Shown: positions 51,967 to 61,418, numbered from the stretch's first letter. The stretch: DNA of 64,000 nucleotides from Shinella sp. H4-D48 (GCF_022637395.1 NZ_CP093338.1:744001-808000), one strand, 5' to 3'. Translations and numbers: made by a program. The notes: generated by a model not told the origin, from the sequence alone.

Positions 51967-53208
51967 ATGGGCGCAACGGGACATCTTGGCACGGCCTGGC
52001 GCAAGCGCGACTATCATCGCCAGTGGCTCTGGCGGGAGGCAAACCGCCTCTTCGATTTCTTCCAAAACCGGGCCTTCAATCCGCTTGGCGGCTTTCACGA
52101 ACTCGACGTCGACGGTCGCCCGCTCAACGCCGGCAACCCGGTGCGCGGCATCCATTCCACCGCCCGCATGGTGCATTCTTTTGCCATCGGCAGCCTGCTC
52201 GGCCGCCCCGGATCCGATGATATCGTCGACCACGGCATGAAATTCCTCTGGGAAAAGCACCGTGACCACAAGCGTGGCGGCTACCACTGGTCGCTCGATA
52301 ATTCCGGGCTGCTCGATGCCACCAAGCAGGGCTACGGCCATGCTTTCGTGCTGCTGGCCGCCTCCAGCGCCAAGCTTGCCGGCCACCCTGATGCCGACCG
52401 CATGATCGCCGACGTAACCGAAGTGCTGGACAAGCACTTCTGGGAAGATCGCCACGGCGCCATTGCGGAGGAATTCGAGGCCGATTGGACACCGATTGAG
52501 GGTTATCGTGGCCAGAACTCGAATATGCACCTCACAGAGGCCCTCATGGCCGCATACGAGGCCACTGGCGAGCGCTTCTATCTCGACCGAGCGGAACGCA
52601 TAGCCGACCTCATCATTCGCCGTCGCGCCGCTGAGAGCGGTTTTCGCGTACCCGAACATTTCGATGAAAACTGGGTGCTGGATCGTGATTACCGTGGGAA
52701 CGAGATGTTCCGCCCCTCCGGCACCACCCCCGGCCACTGGCTGGAATGGACCCGCCTCGTGCTTCAGCTGTATGCGCTTGGTGGCCGCAAGCACGCCTGG
52801 ATGCCGGAAGCAGCGAAGGCATTGTTCGACCAGTCCCTCGCGCTGGGCTGGGATAAAGAAAAGGGCGGCTTCTACTATACGCTCGACTGGGATGACGTTC
52901 CGGCCAAGCGCAATAAGCTCTGGTGGCCCATGGCCGAGGGCGTGGGTGCTGCGGCGTTTCTGTGCGAACACGTGCCCGACGACAAGCACGAGTTCTGGTA
53001 TCGACGGATCTGGGACACGATTTCCCGTCATGTCCTCGACAATGAGCGTGGCGGCTGGCACGAGGAGCTTACGGAAGAACTCACGCCGAGCTACACGCTG
53101 TTTGCCGGCAAGAGCGATATCTATCACGCCCTTCAGGCCTGCCTCATCCCACTTTATCCGGCAACAGGCAGCGTCACGCGCGGCATCATCGAGGCTGGTA
53201 ACCGCTGA
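51967..53208 (+). CDS. AGE-family sugar isomerase/epimerase (mannose isomerase or YihS type)
   Basis: A 413-residue (alpha/alpha)6-barrel enzyme of the N-acylglucosamine 2-epimerase family, the same length as E. coli YihS. Catalytic-site segments: GFHELDVDGRP, NPVRGIHSTARMVHSFA, KQGYGHAFVLLA, YRGQNSNMHLTEALMA, GTTPGHWLEWTRL and ELTPSYTLFAGKSDIYHAL. AAAAAGGAG precedes the ATG at 51967. It probably isomerises free mannose, fructose or a related sugar. A strong terminator follows. Confidence 0.87.
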   Translation: MGATGHLGTAWRKRDYHRQWLWREANRLFDFFQNRAFNPLGGFHELDVDGRPLNAGNPVRGIHSTARMVHSFAIGSLLGRPGSDDIVDHGMKFLWEKHRDHKRGGYHWSLDNSGLLDATKQGYGHAFVLLAASSAKLAGHPDADRMIADVTEVLDKHFWEDRHGAIAEEFEADWTPIEGYRGQNSNMHLTEALMAAYEATGERFYLDRAERIADLIIRRRAAESGFRVPEHFDENWVLDRDYRGNEMFRPSGTTPGHWLEWTRLVLQLYALGGRKHAWMPEAAKALFDQSLALGWDKEKGGFYYTLDWDDVPAKRNKLWWPMAEGVGAAAFLCEHVPDDKHEFWYRRIWDTISRHVLDNERGGWHEELTEELTPSYTLFAGKSDIYHALQACLIPLYPATGSVTRGIIEAGNR

Positions 53209-53247
53209 CATTGCCTCCCGCCAAAGCGGACTGATAAGGACTAAACT

Positions 53248-53274
53248 GAAACGCCGCCGCTCCGGCGGCGTTTC
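53248..53274 (+). terminator. Rho-independent terminator after the AGE-family gene
   Basis: A perfect 12-bp stem with a CTC loop (GAAACGCCGCCG / CGGCGGCGTTTC) followed by a TATTAT tract, 39 bases after the stop. Confidence 0.75.
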
Positions 53275-53510
53275 TATTATCAGGCGTTCCCTGGTTCCTA
53301 TCTGCACAAACGCAGCGTCGCCGGCCCAAGTATAATCCCCTCCCCTTCCCGGAAGCAGCCTCATCGTCCAATGATGCCATCCCTGCTCTCGCTCTCCATG
53401 GACCCGCAGCGAAGGATTTTTCTCCCGCAGGCCTTTCCGTAAAATAGATTGTCTACTGATTTTATCAAAAGCCTGAAAGGCTACGGTCTCCGCCAACAGG
53501 GAGCACCGAC

Positions 53511-54779
53511 ATGGGGATCATCGAACAACAGCCGATCGACTACAATATTCATCCGCGCGTCAATTCCAGTGATCCGGTCCCGCCTCGACCGCGACCGCAG
53601 ACGCCCGCCCATGTCATCAAAAGTGACGCTGAGGCCATCGAGATTGCTCGGCGACTGGCCGACGAGTTTACCGCCGGCGCAGCGCTGCGCGACCGTGAGG
53701 GACTGCTTCCCCTCGCCGAGATCGACGCCTATTCCCAGAGCGGACTCTGGGGCATCAACGTGCCAAAGGCCTATGGCGGGGCCGGCGTATCCTACCGCAC
53801 CCTCGCCCGCGTGATCGCCATCATTGCGGCTGCGGACTCATCCATCGCGCAGATCACCCAGAACCATCTGTCCATCAATGGCCACATCGATCTTGACGGT
53901 ACGGAAGCTCAGAAACGCGAGTTCTTCGGCTGGGTCCTGTCCGGCCTGCGCTTCGGCAATGCCTTTTCGGAACTGAACAGCAAGAACGTCGGCACCTTCG
54001 AAACGCGGATGGCCTTCGACGGCGACGTGGCCGTGGTGAACGGCGAGAAGTTCTACACAACGGGCGCCCTGCTCTCGCATATCATACCGGTCGTCGCGGT
54101 GGACGATGAAGGAAAAAGCTACCTCGTTTTTGTTGACAGGGACGCCCAGGGCATCACCATCACGAACAATTGGTCGAGCTTTGGCCAGCGCACAACCGCG
54201 TCCGGCTCGGTCAGGATCGAGAATGTGCGCGTACCGAAAAGTCGTCTGTTGCCCGTTCTCGCCTTCGACCGGCCGACAGTTGCCGGACCCGTGTCACAGA
54301 TCATACAGGCCGCGATTGATGCCGGCATTGCGCGCGGCGCTATTGACGATGCCATCGCCTTTATCAAGACACAGAGCAGGCCATGGATCGACAGCGGTAA
54401 GGAAACGGCGGGGGAGGACCCCTTCACCATCGCCGCAATCGGAGACCTGAAGATCCGTCTGCATGCCGCCGAGGCGCTCCTCGACATCGCTGGGGAAGCC
54501 ATCGATAGCGGTCTAGCGAACGCTACAGAAAACACGATCGCGGAGGCGACGGTGAAAACAGCGGAAGCCAAGGTGCTGACGACCGAGATCGCCATCCTGG
54601 CCACCAACAAGCTGTTCGAGCTGGCCGGCACACGCTCCACCCTTGCCAAGCACAATCTCGATCGCCACTGGCGCAATGCTCGGGCGCATACCTTGCACGA
54701 TCCCGTACGCTGGAAATATTTTCACGTAGGGAATTTCTACCTGAACGACCTCAACCCGCCACGTCACGCCTGGAGCTAA
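53511..54779 (+). CDS. sfnB: SfnB-like acyl-CoA dehydrogenase-fold flavin oxidoreductase
   Basis: A 422-residue protein with the acyl-CoA dehydrogenase fold: KAYGGAGVSYRTLARVIAII, QITQNHLSINGHI, FGNAFSELNSKN and the C-terminal helices with NKLFELAGTRSTLAKHNLDR. This is the SfnB/DszC/DmoA-partner branch, flavin-dependent enzymes involved in taking sulfur from sulfones and sulfonates rather than fatty acid oxidation. The usual catalytic Glu of true acyl-CoA dehydrogenases is not evident. It stands alone, without a reductase or sulfate-starvation genes beside it. Confidence 0.82.
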   Translation: MGIIEQQPIDYNIHPRVNSSDPVPPRPRPQTPAHVIKSDAEAIEIARRLADEFTAGAALRDREGLLPLAEIDAYSQSGLWGINVPKAYGGAGVSYRTLARVIAIIAAADSSIAQITQNHLSINGHIDLDGTEAQKREFFGWVLSGLRFGNAFSELNSKNVGTFETRMAFDGDVAVVNGEKFYTTGALLSHIIPVVAVDDEGKSYLVFVDRDAQGITITNNWSSFGQRTTASGSVRIENVRVPKSRLLPVLAFDRPTVAGPVSQIIQAAIDAGIARGAIDDAIAFIKTQSRPWIDSGKETAGEDPFTIAAIGDLKIRLHAAEALLDIAGEAIDSGLANATENTIAEATVKTAEAKVLTTEIAILATNKLFELAGTRSTLAKHNLDRHWRNARAHTLHDPVRWKYFHVGNFYLNDLNPPRHAWS

Positions 54780-54817
54780 CTCCGGCCGGGTCGTAAAGTT
54801 GACCGCCGTAAACTGAC

Positions 54818-54849
54818 AAAGGCCTGGCGATAAAATCGCCGGGCCTTTT
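54818..54849 (+). terminator. Rho-independent terminator after sfnB
   Basis: AAAGGCCTGGCGAT, loop AAA, ATCGCCGGGCCTTT: a long stem with one mismatch and a short T-run, 39 bases after the stop and close to the end of the converging TonB receptor gene. Confidence 0.7.
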
Positions 54850-54889
54850 ATCGCAACACTGCTGCGGGGGCAGGGGCTACCCCACTATA

Positions 54890-57040
54890 CTACCAGCTCG
54901 TGCTCGCCTTCAACATGAAGGTCCGCCCCGCGCCGTAGCCGCACAAGGCAAGCCCCTGGCAACTCGAGACATACTCTTTATCGAAGAGATTGGACACATT
55001 CAGTGCAACACTCCAGTTGTCACGTTTGTATCGGATAGCCGCATCGACGATTGTGGCGTCCTTCACCTTAAGAGTATTGGCGCGGTCCGCCCAGCTTTCT
55101 CCGAGATAGCGCACACCCGCGCCAAGGCTAAGTCCTTCAAATTGCTCACTTTGAACAGCATAGTCCAGCCACAGCGAAGCGGTAAGGTCTGGAACCTGAA
55201 TCGGCGTTGTGCCAGCATTCGCGAAGTCGTAGCTAGGGCCGTATGCACGAGCAACCTCAGCATCGAGATAAGCAACCCCACCGATAACCGTCAGCCCGTT
55301 ACTGACATTGGCCTGCGCCGATATCTCAATACCCTTCACGCGAACTTCCCCGATCGTTTCGGTCAAAGGCGGTGCAGTCGAGACCTGGGTCGGTACGTTC
55401 TGGCGCGTGATGTCGAAGTAGGCGAGGGTGAAAAGACCATCGAACGAGGTAGGTTCATACTTGATACCTGCCTCCCACTGCTCTGCTTTCTCAGGCGCAA
55501 GAAGCGCTCCCTGTCCGTTGTCGCTGGTGAGCGGACTGAACGAGGTCGAATAACTCACATATGGCGTAATGCCATTCGCAAACTCATAGGCGAGAGCGGC
55601 CCTGCCAGTAAACTCGCTGTCGGAACGTTCTGTGTCAGGCGTATCGAGCTTCGTGGAAACAAAGTCATAGCGACCGTTCAGCGTCACCAGCCAGCCTTCG
55701 CCGAAGCGAATCTGGTCCTGCGCATAGATACCGAACTGGTTGAGTGTCGTTTCACTTCCCGGCGTCAGCGTTGGCGGACCGTATACCCCGCCATAGACCG
55801 GGTTTAGGATGTCGATCGACGGTACCGCTGCGTCATAAAATGTCGATGCGCCGTGCTGATACCACCGGTAATCCACGCCCAGGAGCAGTGTGTGCTCCAC
55901 CGCACCAGTTTCGAACTTGCCCTCTACCTGGTTGTCGACGGTAAAAGTGTTTGCGCGTGTGTCATGCGCCCAGCGATAACGCTGCAGTGTCGTGCCGGTA
56001 AAGACACCGTTGCTGTACAGGCCATCTTCCTGCAGTGACACCGTGCCATAACGAAGGTTTTGGCGCACTGTCCAGTCGTTATCGAATGTGTGTTCGAATT
56101 CGTAACCGATCATCGCCTGTGTTCGGTCATACTGCTCGACGTCTTTATCACCATAGAAGAAGTCACGCGGTATCGTGTAGCCGGCGGCATTTGGAACTGC
56201 AGTTCCTTCGTAAGGCAGGAAACCGGTGCTGGTATGAACCAAATCGGTGCGCGAGAGTGAGGCGAGTACCGTCAGGCTTGTCGACTCGTCTGGCTGCCAC
56301 TTGAAGCTTGGCGCGACCGTCCCGCGAAAATCGCTGGAATGGTCTGTCTCCCAGCCCCCACCCGATAGTTTGGCGTTCACGCGGTAGGAAAGGACGTCGT
56401 TCAACGCATCACCGAGGTCTGCCGCAACGTAGCCGTTACCGAAGCTGTTGACGCCCGTTTCCAGATACCTGTGGCGTTCACCGGGACGCTTGCTAACGTA
56501 GTTTATGAAACCGCCCGGGTTGCCGCCGCCATACAACGCAGATGACGGTCCTTTAACAACTTCAATACGTTCAAGGAAGAACGGGTCCATCAGGAAGGTC
56601 GCGAACCCCGTCTGGTAGAAGGACAAACCATCCAGAAACACGCCAGTCTGATCCGCCTGGAACCCGCGTATGAAGATCCAGTCAGTGTCAGAGTCCGTAC
56701 CATATGTTGACGGGTTTACACCCGGCACGTAGCGAAGCGCCTCGTCGATCTTCTGCGGGCTCTGCATCTCCATCTGATTGCGGCCCACAACCGAAACGGA
56801 CTGGGGAATATCCCTTAGTTCACTCGCTGTTTTGCTGCCCGTGCGCGATGTCTTCGCGACAACGCCCTTGACCGGCTCGATACCGGTATCCACGTCCTGT
56901 GCGCCTTGTTCGACCCTTACTTCCTCAAGCTGGGTTGCACGATCTTGAGCGGATGCGCTCCACGCGGCAGCCATGGCGGAAACGGCGGTCCCGCAGATGA
57001 GAGCCAATCTCATTTTCTGTTGATTTTTCAACGTGATCAT
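54890..57040 (-). CDS. TonB-dependent siderophore receptor
   Basis: About 716 residues from the ATG at 57040, with a signal peptide (MRLALICGTAVSAMAAAWSA then SAQD). A TonB-box-like start is followed by the plug domain (SELRDIPQSVSVVGRNQMEM, VPGVNPSTYGTDSDTDWIFI, RIEVVKGPSSALYGGGNPGG). The 22-strand barrel ends with the typical aromatic residue (KASTSW). The TonB-siderophor type fits hydroxamate uptake such as ferrichrome or ferrioxamine. A TGA-N9-TCA box and an AraC gene lie upstream. Confidence 0.92.
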   Translation of the reverse strand: MITLKNQQKMRLALICGTAVSAMAAAWSASAQDRATQLEEVRVEQGAQDVDTGIEPVKGVVAKTSRTGSKTASELRDIPQSVSVVGRNQMEMQSPQKIDEALRYVPGVNPSTYGTDSDTDWIFIRGFQADQTGVFLDGLSFYQTGFATFLMDPFFLERIEVVKGPSSALYGGGNPGGFINYVSKRPGERHRYLETGVNSFGNGYVAADLGDALNDVLSYRVNAKLSGGGWETDHSSDFRGTVAPSFKWQPDESTSLTVLASLSRTDLVHTSTGFLPYEGTAVPNAAGYTIPRDFFYGDKDVEQYDRTQAMIGYEFEHTFDNDWTVRQNLRYGTVSLQEDGLYSNGVFTGTTLQRYRWAHDTRANTFTVDNQVEGKFETGAVEHTLLLGVDYRWYQHGASTFYDAAVPSIDILNPVYGGVYGPPTLTPGSETTLNQFGIYAQDQIRFGEGWLVTLNGRYDFVSTKLDTPDTERSDSEFTGRAALAYEFANGITPYVSYSTSFSPLTSDNGQGALLAPEKAEQWEAGIKYEPTSFDGLFTLAYFDITRQNVPTQVSTAPPLTETIGEVRVKGIEISAQANVSNGLTVIGGVAYLDAEVARAYGPSYDFANAGTTPIQVPDLTASLWLDYAVQSEQFEGLSLGAGVRYLGESWADRANTLKVKDATIVDAAIRYKRDNWSVALNVSNLFDKEYVSSCQGLALCGYGAGRTFMLKASTSW

Positions 57041-57099
57041 CCCTACACACCCAGGCAGTTCCGCCTCTAGCCACTGGAGCAGGGCGAACGGCAATAAGA

Positions 57100-57114
57100 T
57101 GAGTAATTAACTCA
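57100..57114. promoter_or_regulatory. Iron-responsive operator-like box (TGA-N9-TCA)
   Basis: TGAGTAATTAACTCA is an inverted repeat matching the TGA-N9-TCA iron-responsive operator of rhizobial RirA-controlled genes. It lies 60 bp before the TonB receptor start, in the promoter zone. Confidence 0.55.
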
Positions 57115-57204
57115 GTTTTAACACGTGGGATTGTCACATTCCGCGAAAATTGAACGTTTTTGGGCTATTTTCAGAAGCCGGTGTGCGGCGCGCAGCGCAG
57201 TCTT

Positions 57205-58089
57205 TCAGCGTATGTATGCCTTGCGCCAATGGGCGGGTGTGGTGCCTAAATTCTTGCGGAAGACCCGCGTGAAATGCGCCTGATCGGAGAAACCGGTTTC
57301 GACAGCAATATCGGTGAGTGATAAATTCGCGCGCAAAATCAATGCCTTGGCCCGACGAAGCCTTGCATTGACCTGCCACTGGTGCGGCGCCATTCCGGTG
57401 GAGGCCTTGAAGGCGTGACTGAAATGCGACTGGGAAAGTCCCACAAGTCCCGCCAGTTCTTCCAGTCGAATATTGCGCAAGCAGTTTTCTTCAATAAAGT
57501 CGGTCGCGCGGCGCAGTTGCCAGCCGGCAAGCTTGCTGCGTTTACGGCCCTGCACCTTTGCCAATTTCATGACATCAATGAGCAGGGCAAGGGAAAGACC
57601 GTCGCCGTAGAGATCGTGCAAGGGGAGGGGATTGCTGCATTCGGCGGCGATCAGATGCGCCAAGGCCAGAAGTCGACTGTCTGAGAAGAACAATTGCGGC
57701 GTCGCAAGGCGGTCGGCGTCCAGATCGTCAGCGAGCCGCCGGCGGATCGTCTCGACATCGAAATGCAGATCGAGATGCCGCATGAAGCGATGGTCGGAGA
57801 GTTCGGCCCAGAGTTCGAAATTCGCGGGGATATAGGCGATTGGCTGCATCCCCCAATCCGTTACCGTTTCCGTACCGCGAGAAGACAGCCGCATTCGCGA
57901 CGATCCGGGTCCCTGCTTGTCCAGGAGCACAAAAAGGCGGGGATCACGTCCGACATAATAACCGCCGGCATTTGGTGCACATTCCACGTTCCAGACATCG
58001 GCCACGATTCCGTTCCAATGCCGCCGGCTGAGATCGCCGACGACGGAAAAGCCCTCGATTCTGTTTTCCATGCGTGGTTGGAAGGTCAT
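57205..58089 (-). CDS. AraC-family regulator, siderophore-type
   Basis: About 294 residues from the ATG at 58089; the frame is open further up to 58197. The N-terminal two-thirds is a ligand domain (GGYYVGRDPRLFVLLDKQGP). The C-terminal AraC domain has LEELAGLVGLSQSHFSHAFK, MAPHQWQVNARLRRAKALIL and DIAVETGFSDQAHFTRVFRK. It lies directly upstream of the TonB receptor on the same strand, like PchR/AlcR-type regulators that respond to the siderophore. Confidence 0.88.
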   Translation of the reverse strand: MTFQPRMENRIEGFSVVGDLSRRHWNGIVADVWNVECAPNAGGYYVGRDPRLFVLLDKQGPGSSRMRLSSRGTETVTDWGMQPIAYIPANFELWAELSDHRFMRHLDLHFDVETIRRRLADDLDADRLATPQLFFSDSRLLALAHLIAAECSNPLPLHDLYGDGLSLALLIDVMKLAKVQGRKRSKLAGWQLRRATDFIEENCLRNIRLEELAGLVGLSQSHFSHAFKASTGMAPHQWQVNARLRRAKALILRANLSLTDIAVETGFSDQAHFTRVFRKNLGTTPAHWRKAYIR

Positions 58090-58687
58090 TGTGCCGTCCA
58101 AATATACCTTCTGATGTTTATCAAGTTTTCTACAGCCAAATGACGTTCTGCGCAATATGATCGACGGCGAGTAAGCTAAGCCCATCACATCCGGCATGGC
58201 GGCATTCTTGAGCCTGCAGATGGCATAGCGAGCCCGAACGGTTTACGGTGGTAAACACCCGATGCTTTGATGCAACTCTCTCTTATCGCAACGAACCTGG
58301 TGGTGGGTGAGGGGGATCTGATAATAACGACGCCCACGGAAAAGATGGGTCAAGGCTCAATGAAACCGTTAGCCATCGCTTACCATCACGTCGAACGGCT
58401 ACCCAGCGTTCCGCGCCCGTAGCGAGGTTTTAGAAGCTGATACGGATATGACCAATGAACTTTCAGGCGACCACAATGCCGGGACCAAGCATGATGCTGT
58501 GGTTGAGCATCCGATCTAGCTCTTTCGCTCAAAGCTCTTGAAGACACCGTTTTTTGAAAACCGCTATCGCGAAACACACCTCGAAAATCTGTAATGACGT
58601 GTAGAATGCGGTCCCGTTCTTCAGGAGATCATGTGAAGTCGCAGCAGGATTTGATATGAAAGGTCAACGGTTCTCTGCGTAGTCAGA
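58090..58687. other. Gene-free stretch
   Basis: No convincing gene. GC content falls and frames are short. No insertion sequence ends were recognised. Confidence 0.4.
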
Positions 58688-58930
58688 GTGCGCTGTTCAA
58701 GGCAAAATCATTTAAAGTCTTTTAAACGGCCGGGGCCTATCGAGCGCGACAAGATCACTGTTGATGATCCATTTCTGGTGGTTCACTCGATCGAGCAGAT
58801 GGATGACTTCCTTGAAGCGCTCTCCGAACATGCCGTTCCCAGCACGGTCCTTATCAAGGGAACATCCGTCAAACGGCGCTTGCCGCCTTGGTAACAGCTC
58901 TCGTCCTGTTCTGCGGAGCTACTTGCCCGG
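58688..58930 (+). pseudogene. Possible Mur-ligase-like gene remnant
   Basis: The frame to 58894 reads DDPFLVVHSIEQMDDFLEAL and SEHAVPSTVLIKGTSVKRRL. The next frame then gives LAALVTALVLF. The combination resembles the C-terminal end of MurF-type ligases (a VLVKGSR loop followed by a helix), with a frameshift. No N-terminal part is seen. Weak support. Confidence 0.25.
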
Positions 58931-58995
58931 GACGAAGACAGCATTTTACAATATCGTCAGCAAAAGACATCTCGCCTCAATGGGGGGGAGGGGTC

Positions 58996-59496
58996 TTACT
59001 CCGGTAGACGGCTGTCGCCGAGATCGATGTTGAGGAAACTCGCCATGGCATCCGTGACGATGGCGTGGTCGATGCGCTCCGGTACGCCTGAAACAGTGAT
59101 GGCGCCAACGCAGCCGAGATCCGCGACAAAAAGCGGAACACTGCCGCCGTGTACGGAAAAATCGGCAAAGGCAAGATTTCGCGCTTCCACCTGATCTCGA
59201 CCCGAAAGCGCAAGCCGGCGGCCGACGAGATAGGAGGCGCTCCAAAGGCGAAGCACTGTGTTGCGCTTGCGTCGTATCCATTCGCCGTTATCGGTGGTGG
59301 TCCCGGGCAGTGCACAATGAAACAGCGGTCGATCCCGAAGGGAAATATCGATCGCGACACCCGCGCCGCGTGCGGTCGCCACGTCGCGGATGCGGTTGCC
59401 GAGCGCCCAGGCATCCTCAGCACTGAACCGGCTGAAGCGGAGCAGGCGTTCCTGCTCCTCGAGCCGGCGGATATCTTCCGCGATCGCTTCTGTCAT
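58996..59496 (-). CDS. UPF0303 (HbpS/GlcG-like fold) protein
   Basis: A 166-residue protein from the ATG at 59496, with CCGGAGG close upstream. Segments ALGNRIRDVATARGAGVAID, RDRPLFHCALPGTTTDN, WIRRKRNTVLRLWSASYLVG, and HGGSVPLFVADLGCVGAITV, then SGVPERIDHAIVTDA are typical of the UPF0303/heme-degrading-like family. Its biochemical role is uncertain. It lies downstream of the rep region on the same strand. Confidence 0.82.
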   Translation of the reverse strand: MTEAIAEDIRRLEEQERLLRFSRFSAEDAWALGNRIRDVATARGAGVAIDISLRDRPLFHCALPGTTTDNGEWIRRKRNTVLRLWSASYLVGRRLALSGRDQVEARNLAFADFSVHGGSVPLFVADLGCVGAITVSGVPERIDHAIVTDAMASFLNIDLGDSRLPE

Positions 59497-59595
59497 ATCC
59501 ATCCTCCGGCATTTTCCCCGCCCGTTACTAGCCCGCCTTTTGGGCAAAGGGAAGGGGAGGGGGCTCGCATCGCACCCAATGCCGAAAGGTCCGGC

Positions 59596-59889
59596 TCAGT
59601 CCTGTTCGGCTTCATGCTGGCGAAGAAGTTCTCGCTGTACTTCATCCTGAAAAGCCAGAACTGCGGACCGGGCCTGGCTTTCGCTTGATCCAAATTTCAA
59701 GAGGTCGTCGGCAAGTTCGCGGCAAACCTTCAGCCAGTAGCGGCGCGCATCTTCGCCATGCAGCCCGCCGAGTTCTCCCGCACATTGACGGACATGCGCC
59801 GTCCGACGTGCGGCCGGAAACGGCACGACCGGGCCGGTCTCTATATCGGTGGAACGGCGACGTGGCTGGACCGAGGCAGGTGAAGGCAT
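59596..59889 (-). CDS. DUF6074-family protein next to repC
   Basis: A 97-residue protein from the ATG at 59889 (MPSPASVQPRRRSTDIETGP); ATGs at 59922 and above are possible, and GGAGTTCCTA precedes 59922. The core VVPFPAARRTAHVRQCAGEL, HGEDARRYWLKVCRELADDL and AVLAFQDEVQREL fits DUF6074, small proteins often found on rhizobial replicons. It follows repC closely and may share its transcript. Confidence 0.7.
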   Translation of the reverse strand: MPSPASVQPRRRSTDIETGPVVPFPAARRTAHVRQCAGELGGLHGEDARRYWLKVCRELADDLLKFGSSESQARSAVLAFQDEVQRELLRQHEAEQD

Positions 59890-59981
59890 TGATTCGGATT
59901 TCCCTATTGCTCCACCCATCATTAGGAACTCCATGGTTAACATGCGGTTTCCAAACACAAATCCGCTGTTCCGCAATCATG

Positions 59982-61262
59982 CTAGCCAGCCCGCTTCGCC
60001 GGGTTTCCATTCGCTCGTGCCAAAGCCATCAGCATCGGCCCGAGGGTGAATTCTCCCCGTTGTGCGCGACGGGTCAGGTCGCGAAGATAGCCGCCCGCCG
60101 AGTTGATATGGCCGGAGCGCTCGAGAATGCAGGCAATCACGGTCGCCGCATTTTCAGGGCCGAGGATCTCGCAAGCGTTCTCGTAAGCCGAAGGGCTCAC
60201 CGCCAGCATGGAGCGCACCACCACGGCCGCCGTCATGAAATCCCGCCAGCTGGTAATCGTTCCGCCAGGACCAAACGGAATGATCTCGGGGCAGGCTTGC
60301 AGAACCAGGGCAAGAGGGTAGGGCTTCTGCGGATCAGCGGGTACGATGGTTCGTTGCGCCCGCCGACGCTCAAGTTCATCCTCCCGTATACCATCCAATC
60401 CAGCTGCACCTTCCGTTTGGGTTTCGGCATTGCCGCCCTGCTTCGTATCGAAGCGAGGTTCAGAGTCAGAGATGGATTCTGGTTTTGAATTCTGTTTGTG
60501 CCGCTCAGTTTGGCCGCCACTGCCAGCCGCATTATGCGAAAAGATGTTATCTTCCAGCGTCTTGAGGATTGCGGTCCGCAGTTTTTCGAGTTCATTCAGG
60601 ACCGGCATGAGGATTTCCGGCGTCGCGACCCTGGGCAACGTGAGGATATGCATGCGATATTCCGCTTCAAACCCCATCCAGTCGCCGGAAATGCCGTCTT
60701 CCAAGGCCGTTTCGATAAGTTTTACGATGTCCCTGCGCACGAGCGTGACGCGTTCGCGCAGTTTCTGCAGCAACAATCGTTCGGCCGTTACCGCTGCGGC
60801 CGTTGTCTCTATCTCCCCTGCCCTAGCGAGGAGGGGGGCGAGCGAGAAGCCATACGCCTCGCCGATGTCCCCTTGCCGGTCACGGCGCACGTAGCGTTTG
60901 CCGTTCGGGCTGTCACGCCGGGCAAGAAGGCCGACCTCCACCAGGGCGGCCAGGTGACGGCGCAAGGTCGTTTCCGCCATTCCATGGGTGCGAAGCGATA
61001 GCTGTGCATTGGATGGGAAGACGACAAGGGTTTCGCCGGCGGCGAGTTCGTTCTTTGGATAGAAGCTCATCAGCGCGTTCAGAACCGAAAGGGCACGGTC
61101 GCTGATGCCGAGTTTCGGTTTCGCTTCGCAGAGCCAGCGGTAAAGCTGCCACTTGTCGACGCTCGCATCGGCTGCCATCGTCTGGGTGCGGGCTTGGTTT
61201 ACCAACATGCCAAGCGTCATCGGCCGCCGCCCGAAAGGCGTCGTTATGCCATCCATCTCCAT
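59982..61262 (-). CDS. repC: RepC replication initiator
   Basis: A 426-residue RepC, the initiator of repABC replicons. The start MEMDGITTPFGRRPMTLGML is diagnostic. The N-terminal winged-helix DNA-binding part includes RALSVLNALMSFYPKNEL, LSLRTHGMAETTLRRHLAAL and GLLARRDSPNGKRYVRRD. The C-terminal part ends with YLRDLTRRAQRGEFTLGPML. In known repABC systems the origin lies inside repC. The initiation level should be set by the antisense RNA in the gap to repB. Confidence 0.96.
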   Translation of the reverse strand: MEMDGITTPFGRRPMTLGMLVNQARTQTMAADASVDKWQLYRWLCEAKPKLGISDRALSVLNALMSFYPKNELAAGETLVVFPSNAQLSLRTHGMAETTLRRHLAALVEVGLLARRDSPNGKRYVRRDRQGDIGEAYGFSLAPLLARAGEIETTAAAVTAERLLLQKLRERVTLVRRDIVKLIETALEDGISGDWMGFEAEYRMHILTLPRVATPEILMPVLNELEKLRTAILKTLEDNIFSHNAAGSGGQTERHKQNSKPESISDSEPRFDTKQGGNAETQTEGAAGLDGIREDELERRRAQRTIVPADPQKPYPLALVLQACPEIIPFGPGGTITSWRDFMTAAVVVRSMLAVSPSAYENACEILGPENAATVIACILERSGHINSAGGYLRDLTRRAQRGEFTLGPMLMALARANGNPAKRAG

Positions 61263-61322
61263 GTCTCTTCACCTTTCATCAGGCAAAAGAGACCCCATCA
61301 CTGAAACCAGTGCCGAAAAGGC

Positions 61323-61351
61323 TTGACTGTGATTCGGGGAAGTGCGATTCT
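61323..61351 (+). promoter_or_regulatory. Promoter for the repB-repC antisense RNA
   Basis: TTGACT (61323-61328), 17 bases, GATTCT (61346-61351), pointing away from repC, on the strand opposite to the rep genes. Confidence 0.5.
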
Positions 61352-61357
61352 CAGGCT

Positions 61358-61413
61358 GCTAAACGATGAGAAGGGCTTCCGCGACGGTAACGTTGAGGGG
61401 GCCTTTTTCTTTT
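61358..61413 (+). ncRNA. Counter-transcribed RNA controlling repC
   Basis: repABC replicons encode a small antisense RNA between repB and repC. Here the plus strand from about 61358 carries a hairpin (AAGGGCTTC pairing imperfectly with GGGGGCCTT) and ends in CCTTTTTCTTTT at 61401-61413, after the promoter at 61323. It would pair with the repC leader and favour an inhibitory fold. Ends are estimated. Confidence 0.55.
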
Positions 61414-61418
61414 GCGGA

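Noticed and set aside
51850-53496. A 548-codon open frame on the minus strand opposite the AGE-family gene
   Set aside because: It is the mirror of a well-recognised gene in high-GC sequence, has no ribosome site or family motif, and covers a strong terminator.
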